NCBI RefSeq assembly: GCF_024346715.1
Contig: NZ_AP024852.1
Location: forward strand, 3,162,001-3,226,000
Reading direction: 5' to 3'
Length of the DNA: 64,000 nucleotides
Source: Photobacterium swingsii
GTDB taxonomy: Bacteria; Pseudomonadota; Gammaproteobacteria; Enterobacterales; Vibrionaceae
In this document: piece after piece, positions 8,921 through 17,360 of the stretch
Layout of the letters: every line of letters begins with the position of its first letter
Position numbering within the stretch: the first letter of the stretch is position 1
The notes under the pieces: model-generated
The model's input: the letters and a program-made list of their open reading frames with translations, nothing else
Databases searched by the model: none
What the model was told of the DNA's origin: nothing
Program-made: the position numbers and the translations under genes

Positions 8921-9649
8921 ATGAAAAAATTAATTTTGTCAGCGCTAATTGCAACAACACTTGTTGGCTGTGGCGGCTCTAAGAAAAATGATAATGTCGA
9001 TCCTGAACCAGCCCTTCAGAATCACCAAGGTGTATTCCTTGATAGCAACTTTAACGTTGCAGATCAAAAGGCTCCTGAGTTTGTTAAACTGAGCGTTAAA
9101 GATTATAAAGTTGGGTTTACAGACTTAAATGACACACCAGCCATGTCAACACAGATTGCATTAACAGGCGCGCCAGAAGCCAGCGCCAAACAATATACAT
9201 TTAACGACGATGGCTCACTAAAAAGTGAAACGACGTATAAAGTGAAAGCAAACATCGAAAAGGATATTCTAACACTCTCAAATCCTGATGATAAAAATGA
9301 ATTCGTTACAGCAAAACGTATCGAAAACCATTGGAAAAATAAGGGTGACTTCCTTGTTGAAAATGTAGATATCAAGATCGAAGAGATTGGCGATGAACCA
9401 TCGGTTCTAATTGCAAACAACCGATACAATCTAGAAAAGCTTTCAACAAACGTATATGAACGTTTTGTATCTGCATCTGATGTTCGATCTCTTCTCAAAG
9501 ACGATAGCATTCCAGATTCAGCTCAATTAAGTATCGTCTTCACTATGTTTAAACTTGATACAACAGATCAGCTATTGGTAAGCATTCATGCACTTGAAAG
9601 TAATGAAAACCTAGTAACACTTTACGGTCCTGAAAAAACAACGCCTTAA
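8921..9649 (+). CDS. Predicted lipoprotein of unknown function
   Basis: 242 residues; I do not recognise the family. The N-terminus MKKLILSALIATTLVGCGGS is a clear lipoprotein signal with lipobox LVGC and Cys at residue 17. The +2 residue is Gly, which does not point to inner-membrane retention, so outer membrane is likely. The rest is hydrophilic, rich in Asp, Glu, Lys and Ser, with no further membrane segment. I chose the ATG at 8921 because the in-frame GTG 33 bp earlier would put polar residues before the signal peptide. A strong terminator follows, so the gene is monocistronic. Confidence 0.8.
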   Translation: MKKLILSALIATTLVGCGGSKKNDNVDPEPALQNHQGVFLDSNFNVADQKAPEFVKLSVKDYKVGFTDLNDTPAMSTQIALTGAPEASAKQYTFNDDGSLKSETTYKVKANIEKDILTLSNPDDKNEFVTAKRIENHWKNKGDFLVENVDIKIEEIGDEPSVLIANNRYNLEKLSTNVYERFVSASDVRSLLKDDSIPDSAQLSIVFTMFKLDTTDQLLVSIHALESNENLVTLYGPEKTTP

Positions 9650-9677
9650 ATTGTATCTACCCTAAGTTATAAATAAC

Positions 9678-9718
9678 AAAAAGCCCCGCCTTGATGTTTC
9701 AAAGTGCGGGGCTTTTTA
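9678..9718. terminator. Terminator lipoprotein/alanine symporter
   Basis: GC-rich hairpin: an AAAAAGCCCCGC stem and its complement GCGGGGCTTTTT around a 16-base loop. A and T tracts on both sides serve the convergent genes. Confidence 0.85.
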
Positions 9719-9740
9719 ATTGCCAATAAAAGTTCAGGTA

Positions 9741-11168
9741 TTACTTCTTATCCTGATCCCAAATGCCCTCTTCAAGCTGGGCATGCAGTTCTGGGTAATC
9801 TTTACTATCGAATGTTGGCACTTTACCTTGCGAGAGCTGCTTATTGTAATCTGCCGCCAGCTTCACCACAGTGCCGGATAAGAGCACTATTGCCACCAGG
9901 TTGATAATCGCCATCATTCCCATCGAGACATCGGCCATCGCCCATACCGTAGGTAAATCAGCAACCGCACCAAACATCACCATGCCCAGTACAACCACAC
10001 GGAATACATTTAAGCCCGCTTTATGGTTATGTTCTAAAAAGATCAGGTTAGTTTCGGCATACGAATAGTTCGCCACGAGCGAGGTAAACGCAAAGAAGAA
10101 GATCGCTACAGCAATGAAGATTGCACCCCAGCCACCCACTTGCGAGCTTAGCGCGCGCTGCGTCAATTCAATGCCAGTGATCTCACCATGCGGTACATAT
10201 TCACCCGACATTAAAATGATCGCCACCGTCGCTGAACAAATCACTATGGTGTCCATGAATACACCTAGCATTTGAACGTAACCTTGTGAAGCTGGGTGTG
10301 GTGGATACGGCGTTGCAGAAGCAGCAGCATTCGGCGCAGAACCCATACCCGCTTCATTCGAGAACAAACCACGCTTCAAGCCATTAATCATGCCCTGCGC
10401 TATGGTGTAGCCCAATGCGCCCGATGCGGCCTCTTCTAGACCAAACGCACTGCGGAAAATCAGCATTAATACATCAGGCAGCTTTTCGATATTCACAGCC
10501 ATGATGTACATCGCAATCAATAAGTAAAACAGCGCCATTGTCGGAACCAGTAACTCTGCAGTACGCGCAATGGTGCGCATGCCACCAAAGATAATGAAAC
10601 CCGCCATGATCACCAAGGCTACACCGACGTACATCGGATTCCAGCCAAAAGCGACATTCATTGCTTGCGTAATAGAGTTGGCTTGCACCGAATTAAAAAC
10701 GAGGCCGAAAGCAATGATCAAACAGATAGAAAAAACGACACCCATCCAGCGCATGCCCAAGCCTTTTTCCATGTAATAAGCTGGACCACCGCGGTAATTT
10801 CCTTCGTCATCTCGGGTTTTATATAGCTGTGCAAGTGCACTTTCAGCAAAGGCTGTTGCCATACCCAACATAGCGATCAGCCACATCCAAAAAATGGCAC
10901 CTGGGCCACCCAATGTTAAAGCAACAGCAACCCCCGCCATGTTACCCGTACCAACACGTGCCGCTAAGCTTGTACATAGCGCTTGGAATGATGAAATACC
11001 TGACTTGTCGGACTTACGGCTATTTTTCATCACACTGAACATGTGGCCGAAGTGACGGAACTGAATAAACCCAAGACGGTAAGTAAAGTAGATACCTACC
11101 CCGATAAGGAGGTAAATAAGTACGGAACCCCATAACAGATCGTTTAAGAAGTTAATCTGACTTGTCAC
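9741..11168 (-). CDS. Sodium:alanine symporter, AGCS family
   Basis: Inner-membrane carrier importing alanine (possibly glycine) with Na+. It has 475 residues and about 10-11 hydrophobic helices. Family motifs are seen: SLAARVGTGNMAGVAVALTLGGPGAIFWMW near residues 67-96, GGPAYYMEKGLG, and GLFSNEAGMGSAPNAAA around residue 270. Start is ATG at 11168. Monocistronic on the minus strand, ending at the terminator it shares with the lipoprotein gene. Several AGCS paralogues are usual in Vibrionaceae, so a specific gene name is not given. Confidence 0.92.
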   Translation of the reverse strand: MTSQINFLNDLLWGSVLIYLLIGVGIYFTYRLGFIQFRHFGHMFSVMKNSRKSDKSGISSFQALCTSLAARVGTGNMAGVAVALTLGGPGAIFWMWLIAMLGMATAFAESALAQLYKTRDDEGNYRGGPAYYMEKGLGMRWMGVVFSICLIIAFGLVFNSVQANSITQAMNVAFGWNPMYVGVALVIMAGFIIFGGMRTIARTAELLVPTMALFYLLIAMYIMAVNIEKLPDVLMLIFRSAFGLEEAASGALGYTIAQGMINGLKRGLFSNEAGMGSAPNAAASATPYPPHPASQGYVQMLGVFMDTIVICSATVAIILMSGEYVPHGEITGIELTQRALSSQVGGWGAIFIAVAIFFFAFTSLVANYSYAETNLIFLEHNHKAGLNVFRVVVLGMVMFGAVADLPTVWAMADVSMGMMAIINLVAIVLLSGTVVKLAADYNKQLSQGKVPTFDSKDYPELHAQLEEGIWDQDKK

Positions 11169-11903
11169 GTTTCCCCCTCTAAAATCATAAAATATAAAAA
11201 CACTTCTGCGCCCAAACGCGAGCCAGAAGACGTAAAATCAAAATCGGTTGTTTATTATCAACCTTAGTTGTTGTTATGTGTTTGCGGTACAAAACCGTAG
11301 ACAAATAAGCGTACTGTCAGCTATTCAGTAAGATTTGAAGAGCTGAAAATGATGCGTTGGTCATCGACCAAGCAACTGATGGCGGATGATCATGCCAAAG
11401 AAAAGGTCATTAACGCAATATGCATCACGATCAATAAAGCAGTAATATCCTGCCATTATGCTCACTTGAGAAAGGCTCGAACGACAAGTAATTGCAACAT
11501 TTATTAAAACATTACGCAACACTCCATTAGTCTCTGATTTTCCGAATTAATCATCATTAATTGCGAAGAAGCCAACACAGTGAATAACCTAGCGGTGATT
11601 ATGGGCTTGTAACACGTGTATTTCACAGTCCTTATCGACGAATAGATCAGTGCAAAAACAGAAAGTTTCAGGGTGTTTAACACACAGCGCAAACGTTTAC
11701 CTTGTGTGTTTTTTAGTCACTAAAATTGTACTTGTGAAGTCATCCACATAAAAACTTCATATAACGATAACATTTGCGAAATACATCAATTTTATTTTAT
11801 TTGTCAGTGTGCTATTTAACTAGAAGGCAATCTGGCTATTTCGTCAGCATTTTATATGCATCCGTCAGATTGCTTCATCCCTGTAAGGAAAGAGGTGCTA
11901 ATT
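11169..11903. other. Long divergent gap, symporter / DUF3545 gene
   Basis: 735 bp, AT-rich, between divergent genes. No tRNA or known RNA is recognised. There is one short open frame (11349-11507, 52 codons) that I do not support as a gene. The right end carries an inverted repeat in the DUF3545 leader (11827-11873). The length would accommodate a small RNA or long leaders, but I cannot show one. Confidence 0.5.
11827..11873 (+). promoter_or_regulatory. Hairpin in the leader of the DUF3545 gene
   Basis: An 8-bp inverted repeat GCAATCTG ... CAGATTGC encloses 31 bases and ends about 12 bases before the ribosome binding site of the next gene. It could fold in the mRNA leader. No T-run follows, so it is not a terminator. 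Confidence 0.4.
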
Positions 11904-12086
11904 ATGGATAACTATGCATTCGACGACATTCTTGCAATCGAACGTCCTGCTCGTGCTAGCCGCAGTAAGCCGGTTAAACGTAAATGGCGTGAAATTGAAG
12001 CCTTGAAAGATAGACAACGACTACAAAAGGAACTTGAAGGTATCGACATGCTGAGAGACTTCTCAGATGATCTTCATGACTACTGA
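11904..12086 (+). CDS. DUF3545 family small protein
   Basis: 60 residues, starting MDNYAFDDIL at 11904 with AGGAAAGAGGTG upstream. A start 48 bp earlier is possible but lacks a ribosome binding site. The protein is highly charged. A basic patch (SRSKPVKRKWREIEALKDRQRLQKEL, here described by its ends at residues 22-47) is followed by an acidic tail DFSDDLHDY. I recall this pattern, especially KRKWREIEA.KDRQRL.KEL, as DUF3545, a small family of gammaproteobacteria with no known function. A perfect hairpin follows the stop. Confidence 0.75.
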   Translation: MDNYAFDDILAIERPARASRSKPVKRKWREIEALKDRQRLQKELEGIDMLRDFSDDLHDY

Positions 12087-12099
12087 CTACTAACCGTAC

Positions 12100-12120
12100 A
12101 AGCGCCAACCCTTGGCGCTT
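12100..12120 (+). terminator. Hairpin after DUF3545 gene
   Basis: AAGCGCCAA-CCC-TTGGCGCTT is a perfect 9-bp stem with a 3-base loop. The T-run after it is poor, so termination is likely but not certain. Confidence 0.6.
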
Positions 12121-12176
12121 GCCTTCATAAATACATCAACTCACCAAAACCAACTCATTTGACTGCCTCTCTCCCA

Positions 12177-12716
12177 TTACGCTGACTCAGCTAAGCGTGC
12201 GCGCAAACGTTGATAACGAGGTAATGCCTGTTCACCAAACAAGGGATCACATTCGCACTCTTGATATTGTTTTCCGACTTCAACCCAATCTTGGGTAGTG
12301 AAATGACGACGGATTAAAGGAAAGACATATTTTTCTTCAAACTCTAAATGCATGCGTTGGCGAGTGACGAACTGATTCAATTTATCAGCAAAAACATCAA
12401 GTGGGATCACCGCATCCATCAGGATCATATCAAGGGTATTGGCAAAGTCATCCGTTAATAAGGCCAATTCCTGATGCTCAATATCCAGCTCTTTCATCAC
12501 CCCTTGATCGGCGTACTTTTGTTGATAATAGTGATAAATCACATCTTCTTTTGGATGGTGGCAGCATTCAGCATGTTTATGAAGATACTCAACAATATCC
12601 TTAATCAAACTGTAGTTTACAGGCTGTCCCTGCTGAATGGCATTGAGCTTCTGCTCCAAAATAATTAATAAGCGATTGATATACCCATGTTCAGCGTGAA
12701 TTTTTTCTAACATCAT
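12177..12716 (-). CDS. Hemerythrin-domain protein
   Basis: 179 residues, predicted four-helix bundle with a di-iron site. Visible ligands in order: H in IHAEHGYI near the N-terminus, H and E in HKHAECCHHPKEDVIY (about residues 48-62), H in DIEHQEL (about 80), and H/E in RMHLEFEEKYVFP (about 125-137). This arrangement matches hemerythrin HHE proteins linked to oxygen, nitric oxide or iron sensing and repair. I start it at the ATG at 12716, just after GGGAGG; a longer frame to 12791 lacks a ribosome binding site. No regulatory domain is attached. Monocistronic. Confidence 0.85.
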   Translation of the reverse strand: MMLEKIHAEHGYINRLLIILEQKLNAIQQGQPVNYSLIKDIVEYLHKHAECCHHPKEDVIYHYYQQKYADQGVMKELDIEHQELALLTDDFANTLDMILMDAVIPLDVFADKLNQFVTRQRMHLEFEEKYVFPLIRRHFTTQDWVEVGKQYQECECDPLFGEQALPRYQRLRARLAESA

Positions 12717-12906
12717 ACTAACCTCCCAGCTTATCTTCCTTGATAGCATCTGAGTATCATTACTCTCTGATCCTTTAAGCAGTGTTATCAAGCTAACGCT
12801 ACATTTATCTCGATATATGTTAAGCGTATTAAAGGAAGGTAATTGATGGTTTGATCCTGATTATTTAATCGTCAATACGAATAAAACCACCAGTATTTAG
12901 GAAATT

Positions 12907-13587
12907 TTAAGCAATATCTTTTAGGTGCCAATCAATGGCTGACTTATTCATCTGCGATAACAGTGTATTTGTCTGGGAGAAATGCTGACAACCAAAAAAA
13001 CCACGGTAGGCTGATAATGGTGATGGGTGCGCCGACGTCAGTACATGGTGGCGCTGGGTATCTATTTTCTTTCCTTTCTTCTGGGCATGTGCTCCCCACA
13101 ATAAAAAGATAATGCCTTCCCCTTGTGCATTTAAAGTATCAATCACACTATCGGTAAAGGTCTCCCAACCGACTTTAGCATGCGAATGCGCTTTACCCTG
13201 CTCAACAGTCAGAACAGTATTTAGCAGTAATACCCCCTGCTCAGCCCAAGGTTGTAAGTAACCATGGTTTGGCACAGTGAAACCTTGAATGTCTGTTGCC
13301 AACTCTTTATACATATTGGCCAAAGACGGAGGCGTTTTTACCCCAGGTAGAACAGAAAAGCTCAAGCCATGCGCTTGATCGGGACCATGGTATGGGTCTT
13401 GCCCCAGAATAACGACCTTCACTTGCTCAAAAGGCGTGGCGTCAAAAGCATTAAATACATCAGATGCCGGCGGAAAAATTACTTTTCCTTGTGCACGCTC
13501 GTTATCGACATAGCTTTCGATGTATTGGAAGTATTCTTTCGCGGTTTCTTGAGCAAATAAGGTTTGCCAATTGAAAGTCTGGCTCAT
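12907..13587 (-). CDS. ung: Uracil-DNA glycosylase
   Basis: Base-excision repair enzyme removing uracil from DNA. It has 226 residues. The water-activating motif GQDPYHG contains D64, same number as in E. coli. The [17 protein letters not shown] stretch holds the catalytic His and the minor-groove intercalation loop. ATG at 13587. In this order ung, nfo and grcA lie next to thrABC, as in other Vibrionaceae; in E. coli grcA is also beside ung. Confidence 0.97.
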   Translation of the reverse strand: MSQTFNWQTLFAQETAKEYFQYIESYVDNERAQGKVIFPPASDVFNAFDATPFEQVKVVILGQDPYHGPDQAHGLSFSVLPGVKTPPSLANMYKELATDIQGFTVPNHGYLQPWAEQGVLLLNTVLTVEQGKAHSHAKVGWETFTDSVIDTLNAQGEGIIFLLWGAHAQKKGKKIDTQRHHVLTSAHPSPLSAYRGFFGCQHFSQTNTLLSQMNKSAIDWHLKDIA

Positions 13588-13683
13588 GGATATGTCCTAT
13601 TACCAATGATAATGGCCCGTATTTTACCGAGCCATCCTAATAAGAACAGTAGCCCTGACATTTAAACTTGGCACTAGCACCAT

Positions 13684-13800
13684 TCATTTATGCGGTACCA
13701 CAGGTGTTCGCCAATGACCTCGCCCTTGAATAGGGCGGTATGCTTGAGGAAGTTGAGTGGTGTAGGCTAAAGTTAGTCTTTGTTCATTGATACTTTTCAT
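13684..13800 (-). CDS. Possible 38-residue protein upstream of ung
   Basis: Short open frame from ATG at 13800, with GAAGGAA six bases upstream, to TGA at 13684-13686. The product begins MKSINEQRLTLAYTTQLPQ and ends RGHWRTPVVPHK; basic, no membrane segment. It lies 96 bp before the ung start on the same strand. I do not recognise a family. Support rests only on the ribosome binding site and sensible codon use. A plus-strand frame overlaps it, so treat it as a candidate. Confidence 0.35.
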   Translation of the reverse strand: MKSINEQRLTLAYTTQLPQAYRPIQGRGHWRTPVVPHK

Positions 13801-14118
13801 GATCATTTCCTTCATCGCTTATCTGCTACCAGCCGCTTTTAATCAGCGGCTACCTTGGTTATCAAAACGAATGGAAGAAAAATGCCAACTTCGCAAAGCA
13901 ACAAAAAACCATTTAAAAACAAGAACTAAACAATGTTGTCATTTGTTATTAGTATCGAGAAAAAGAAACCAAGCACTGAATGTGTTCAACCGTGAGCCAT
14001 CATAGTGCATCGACAAGCAGCCGATGCACACTCTATGTATATCCAACCTCTCTTGGATAACGTCTTTATTCTTCTCTTTTTTATCGAACCCGTTATCGCA
14101 TCAACGTAAACACCAACA
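13801..14118. other. Gap between nfo and the small ORF
   Basis: 318 bp. Two inverted repeats are visible: AGCCGC ... GCGGCT near 13828-13850 and GTGCATCG ... CGATGCAC near 14004-14030. Neither is followed by a clear T-run. The second may weakly end nfo transcription. No supported gene. Confidence 0.45.
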
Positions 14119-14970
14119 CTAGCTATTTGACGGAATAAAGCTTCGTAACGTCTCAATTTCCTGACGCCAAATGTCTGGGTTAATCGTTTCAAGCACCAAC
14201 GGCATATTGTCAAAACGCGAATCTTGCATCAGAAAACGGAAACAATCCCATCCAATCTCGCCTTCACCTAAACTATGATGGCGATCGAGGTGGCTGCCCA
14301 ATTTACCTTTAGAATCATTCAGGTGCATACCACGTAAATATTGCATGCCGACAACCTGATCAAACTCGGCAAATGTGGCTTCCGTGGCACTTTCACTACG
14401 TAAGTCATAACCTGCTGCAAATGTATGGCAAGTATCGATACACACACCAACACGCGACTTATCTTCTACTTGCTCAATAATCTCAGCGAGGTGCTCAAAA
14501 CGCCAACCAAGGTTACTGCCCTGCCCCGCCGTATTTTCGATAACCGCAACCACTTCAGGTACTTCGGCGTGAGCTAAATTAATTGATTCCGCAATTAAGG
14601 CTAAACAATCACGTTCAGAAATCTTCTTAAGGTGGCTGCCAGGGTGAAAGTTCAGCAAGGTTAAACCAAGTTGCTGACAACGCTGCATCTCATCAATAAA
14701 CGCGTTGCGCGACTTTTCTAACTTCTCCGCTTCAGGAGCCCCTAAATTAATCAGATATGAATCATGGGGTAAAATCGATTCTGGGCCGTAACCTAGTAAC
14801 TGGCAGCATGCCTTAAATTTGTTGATCACATCTTGCTCTAGCGGCTTAGCTACCCATTGGCGTTGATTTTTAGTAAACAAGGCAAATGCATTCGCACCAA
14901 GGGCTGAGGCATTTTGCGGCGCATTTTGAACACCACCCGCAGCAGAAACATGTGCACCTATTAACTTCAT
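14119..14970 (-). CDS. nfo: Deoxyribonuclease IV (endonuclease IV, AP endonuclease)
   Basis: Zn-dependent TIM-barrel AP endonuclease of base-excision repair. It has 283 residues, the family norm. Metal-ligand motifs are visible: GAHVSAAGG at the N-terminus, NFHPGSH near residue 109, [15 protein letters not shown] near 145, [15 protein letters not shown] near 180, [22 protein letters not shown] near 220, and LVLETI near 260. ATG at 14970. Both ung and nfo serve the same repair path and are on the same strand, but 531 bp separate them. Confidence 0.97.
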   Translation of the reverse strand: MKLIGAHVSAAGGVQNAPQNASALGANAFALFTKNQRQWVAKPLEQDVINKFKACCQLLGYGPESILPHDSYLINLGAPEAEKLEKSRNAFIDEMQRCQQLGLTLLNFHPGSHLKKISERDCLALIAESINLAHAEVPEVVAVIENTAGQGSNLGWRFEHLAEIIEQVEDKSRVGVCIDTCHTFAAGYDLRSESATEATFAEFDQVVGMQYLRGMHLNDSKGKLGSHLDRHHSLGEGEIGWDCFRFLMQDSRFDNMPLVLETINPDIWRQEIETLRSFIPSNS

Positions 14971-15224
14971 TCTTGACCCTTTTTATTGATAATTTACTTT
15001 CTTGCGACGCATTTTAACGGAAGCGCAAAAGGCATTCTTGTCTTTTTGATTACTGTTATTTTTGCACGACAATTACAACAAAATGGGTAGATAGCGAACA
15101 CGTTTTTCAAGGGATTGCGCCATAATTCACAGCTAAAAGTGTAGTAATAAAATTACAAATGAAAGTTTAAAAAATATTTTAAAATATAAAATAGCTGTAA
15201 CTTATCAACAATAATGCAATTCTA

Positions 15225-15321
15225 TTGATGTAGCTCAATAAAACAGCCCTAAACTTTTTAAGGTTTTTTGTTGTTATTTGATCTAAATCAATATCATTTT
15301 GTGTCGATCGACATATATAAT
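15225..15321 (+). promoter_or_regulatory. Tandem FNR boxes and promoter of grcA
   Basis: Two sites fit the FNR consensus TTGAT-N4-ATCAA. Box 1 is TTGATGTAGCTCAA (15225-15238, one mismatch) and box 2 is TTGATCTAAATCAA (15278-15291, perfect). Their centres are 53 bp apart. A -10 hexamer TATAAT is at 15316-15321, putting box 2 about 41-43 bp upstream of the likely start. That is the class II activation position. The E. coli homologue yfiD is known to have FNR sites at -40.5 and -93.5, the same 53-bp spacing. Confidence 0.85.
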
Positions 15322-15379
15322 ACGCCCAGCTCGACATTAAAATCGAAAAAATTAACTACAATCCTTCAAGGAGTAAGTC

Positions 15380-15757
15380 ATGATCACAGGTATTCAAATC
15401 ACTAAAGCAGTAAACGACGATCTACTAAACTCTATCTGGCTACTAGATAGCGAAACTAACGAAGCGCGTTGTGTTGCTGCTTCTGCTGGTTTTGAAGCGG
15501 ATCAAGTTATCCCTACTGCAGACCTAGGCGAATATGAAAGCCGTGAGATCGCTATCGAAGCACCAGCTAAAATCGAAGGCGGTCAGCACCTAAACGTAAA
15601 CGTTCTTAAGCGTGAAACGCTAGAAGATGCAGCTAAGCACCCTGAAAAGTACCCACAGCTAACTATCCGTGTTTCTGGTTATGCTGTACGTTTCAACTCT
15701 CTAACTGTTGAACAGCAACGCGACGTTATCGCTCGTACTTTCACTAACAGCCTGTAA
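15380..15757 (+). CDS. grcA: Autonomous glycyl radical cofactor GrcA (YfiD)
   Basis: Spare part for pyruvate formate-lyase. It replaces the C-terminal glycyl-radical region of PflB when oxygen has cut the enzyme, restoring activity. It has 125 residues, the usual ~127. The radical loop [13 protein letters not shown] is at residues 97-109 with the radical glycine at 100. The codon use is that of a highly expressed gene. AAGGAG lies before the ATG. It is controlled by two FNR boxes and so should be induced without oxygen. A strong terminator follows. Confidence 0.96.
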   Translation: MITGIQITKAVNDDLLNSIWLLDSETNEARCVAASAGFEADQVIPTADLGEYESREIAIEAPAKIEGGQHLNVNVLKRETLEDAAKHPEKYPQLTIRVSGYAVRFNSLTVEQQRDVIARTFTNSL

Positions 15758-15782
15758 TCACAGCCTGATAGCAAAAATTTAT

Positions 15783-15815
15783 AAAAACGGCATCCTCTCG
15801 GATGCCGTTTTTTTT
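15783..15815 (+). terminator. grcA terminator
   Basis: AAAAACGGCATCC-TCTC-GGATGCCGTTTTTTTT: a 13-bp stem with a T-run. Confidence 0.92.
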
Positions 15816-16055
15816 ATGTCCTGAGAGAACCTCACACTTCTAGTGTCACCCTTACCACTTGTTACCTTTGTGTATAAAACGCTCATCACAAAATGCAATC
15901 AATTTAATATATATATCTCAATTCGAGACAGTCAATAGCGAATAAAACCAGAAAAAGAGTAGGTTATTGGCATTGTCTAATTAACAACCAGTTAGTTAGC
16001 CACACAATATATATTCTGCGATTTATCCACGGTATGCATCTCAGGAGTCAGCGTT

Positions 16056-17234
16056 ATGAAGTTAATCCTTAAACTGATCACCGGTATTTTAGTCGGTATC
16101 TTACTCGGGTTTTACGCACCAGATGGCGTCATTCGTCTTCTACTCACCATCAAACAACTTGGAGGACAGTTAATCGGGTTTACTATCCCGTTAATCATTC
16201 TGTTTTATATCACTAGCGGTATTGCTAGCTTACCGAAAAACTCAGGCTCACTGCTCAGTAAAACAGTCGCCCTTTCCTACGGTTCTACCATCATTGCAGG
16301 TAGTCTTGCTTTTATCGTCGCCAGCATAGTTATTGCTGGACTACCAGAGCCAACCGCTGCAGCCGCCAATACGTCAGACTCCCTCACTAGCTTTATTACC
16401 ATTGAGATCCCGCCTTTATTTGGGGTAATGACTGCACTTGCGACTGCTTTCCTATTCGGTATGGGTATTAGCATTACAAACAGCAATAGCTTACGTAAAT
16501 TGGCAGATGAAGGCCGTGGCGTCATTGATTTGTTATTAGCGAAAGTGATAATTCCATTTCTACCCTTCTACATTGCCGGTGTTTTTGCCGAAATGTCCGC
16601 AGAAGGCACTGTATTTACAACCTTGAAAACCTTTGGGGTAGTGTTAGCGCTCGCCATTATGATGCACTGGGTCTGGATCACGATCCAATACACAGTCACA
16701 GGTCTGGCGTTAGGCAAGTCGCCATTTACTCTAATTAAAAACATGCTACCGGCTTACTTTACGGCAGTAGGGACTATGTCATCAGCGGCAACAATTCCTG
16801 TAACCTTACGTCAAACTAAAGTGAATGGTGTCGATGAATCAATCGCAAACTTTACTGTGCCGCTATGTGCCACCATCCATCTATCAGGCTCTACCATCAC
16901 CTTAGTCACCTGTTCAACGGCAGTAATGGCCCTGAGTCAACACATTGCGATTCCTTCGCTATTGGAAATGCTACCTTTCATCATGATGTTAGGTATCACC
17001 ATGATTGCAGCCCCTGGTGCACCAGGCGGTGCTGTGATGGCTGCGCTTGGTCTCATGTCGACCATGCTAGGATTTGGTGAAGCTGAACTCGCTCTCATGA
17101 TTGCGCTCTACATGGCACAAGATAGCTTTGGTACTGCCTGTAATATCACTGGAGATGGCGCTATTTCACTCTGGGTAAACCGCTTTGCGAAACCCAACCA
17201 AGAAGAAGCTCCAGCAGTACAGGAAGAAGCCTAA
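16056..17234 (+). CDS. Dicarboxylate/amino acid:cation symporter (DAACS family)
   Basis: Inner-membrane Na+- or H+-coupled carrier of the glutamate/aspartate/C4-dicarboxylate transporter fold. It has 392 residues. The family pattern is visible: hydrophobic helices from residue 1, a serine/glycine re-entrant region near 235-245 (AVGTMSSAATIPVTLR), a TM7-like PLCATIHLSGSTI and a HP2-like TMIAAPGAPGGAVMA near 315. TM8 has MAQDSFGTACNITGDG. Substrate cannot be told from sequence alone. AGGAG precedes the ATG. A bidirectional terminator separates it from thrC. Confidence 0.9.
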   Translation: MKLILKLITGILVGILLGFYAPDGVIRLLLTIKQLGGQLIGFTIPLIILFYITSGIASLPKNSGSLLSKTVALSYGSTIIAGSLAFIVASIVIAGLPEPTAAAANTSDSLTSFITIEIPPLFGVMTALATAFLFGMGISITNSNSLRKLADEGRGVIDLLLAKVIIPFLPFYIAGVFAEMSAEGTVFTTLKTFGVVLALAIMMHWVWITIQYTVTGLALGKSPFTLIKNMLPAYFTAVGTMSSAATIPVTLRQTKVNGVDESIANFTVPLCATIHLSGSTITLVTCSTAVMALSQHIAIPSLLEMLPFIMMLGITMIAAPGAPGGAVMAALGLMSTMLGFGEAELALMIALYMAQDSFGTACNITGDGAISLWVNRFAKPNQEEAPAVQEEA

Positions 17235-17303
17235 TAAACTTGATGCGGATTGAGTCCGTGAGCCAAGTTGATATAAGGTTATAAAAAACATCCCGTAGAC
17301 AAA

Positions 17304-17333
17304 AAAACGGTAGTCATCGACTACCGTTTTCTT
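17304..17333. terminator. Bidirectional terminator symporter/thrC
   Basis: AAAACGGTAG-TCATCGA-CTACCGTTTT between convergent genes. It ends the thr operon on the minus strand. Confidence 0.88.
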
Positions 17334-17360
17334 TGTTCCGCTCTTGGATTGCTATTCTAT

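Noticed and set aside
11349..11507. 52-codon open frame on the plus strand, starting MMRWSSTKQL
   Set aside because: Weak ribosome binding site, unusual composition towards its end (many Cys, Asn, Ile), and no recognisable family. It sits in a long AT-rich gap where such frames arise by chance.
13787..14005. 72-codon plus-strand frame beginning MILFMIISFIAYLL
   Set aside because: No ribosome binding site, overlaps the better-supported small minus-strand frame, and the C-terminal half looks like random Lys/Arg-rich translation.
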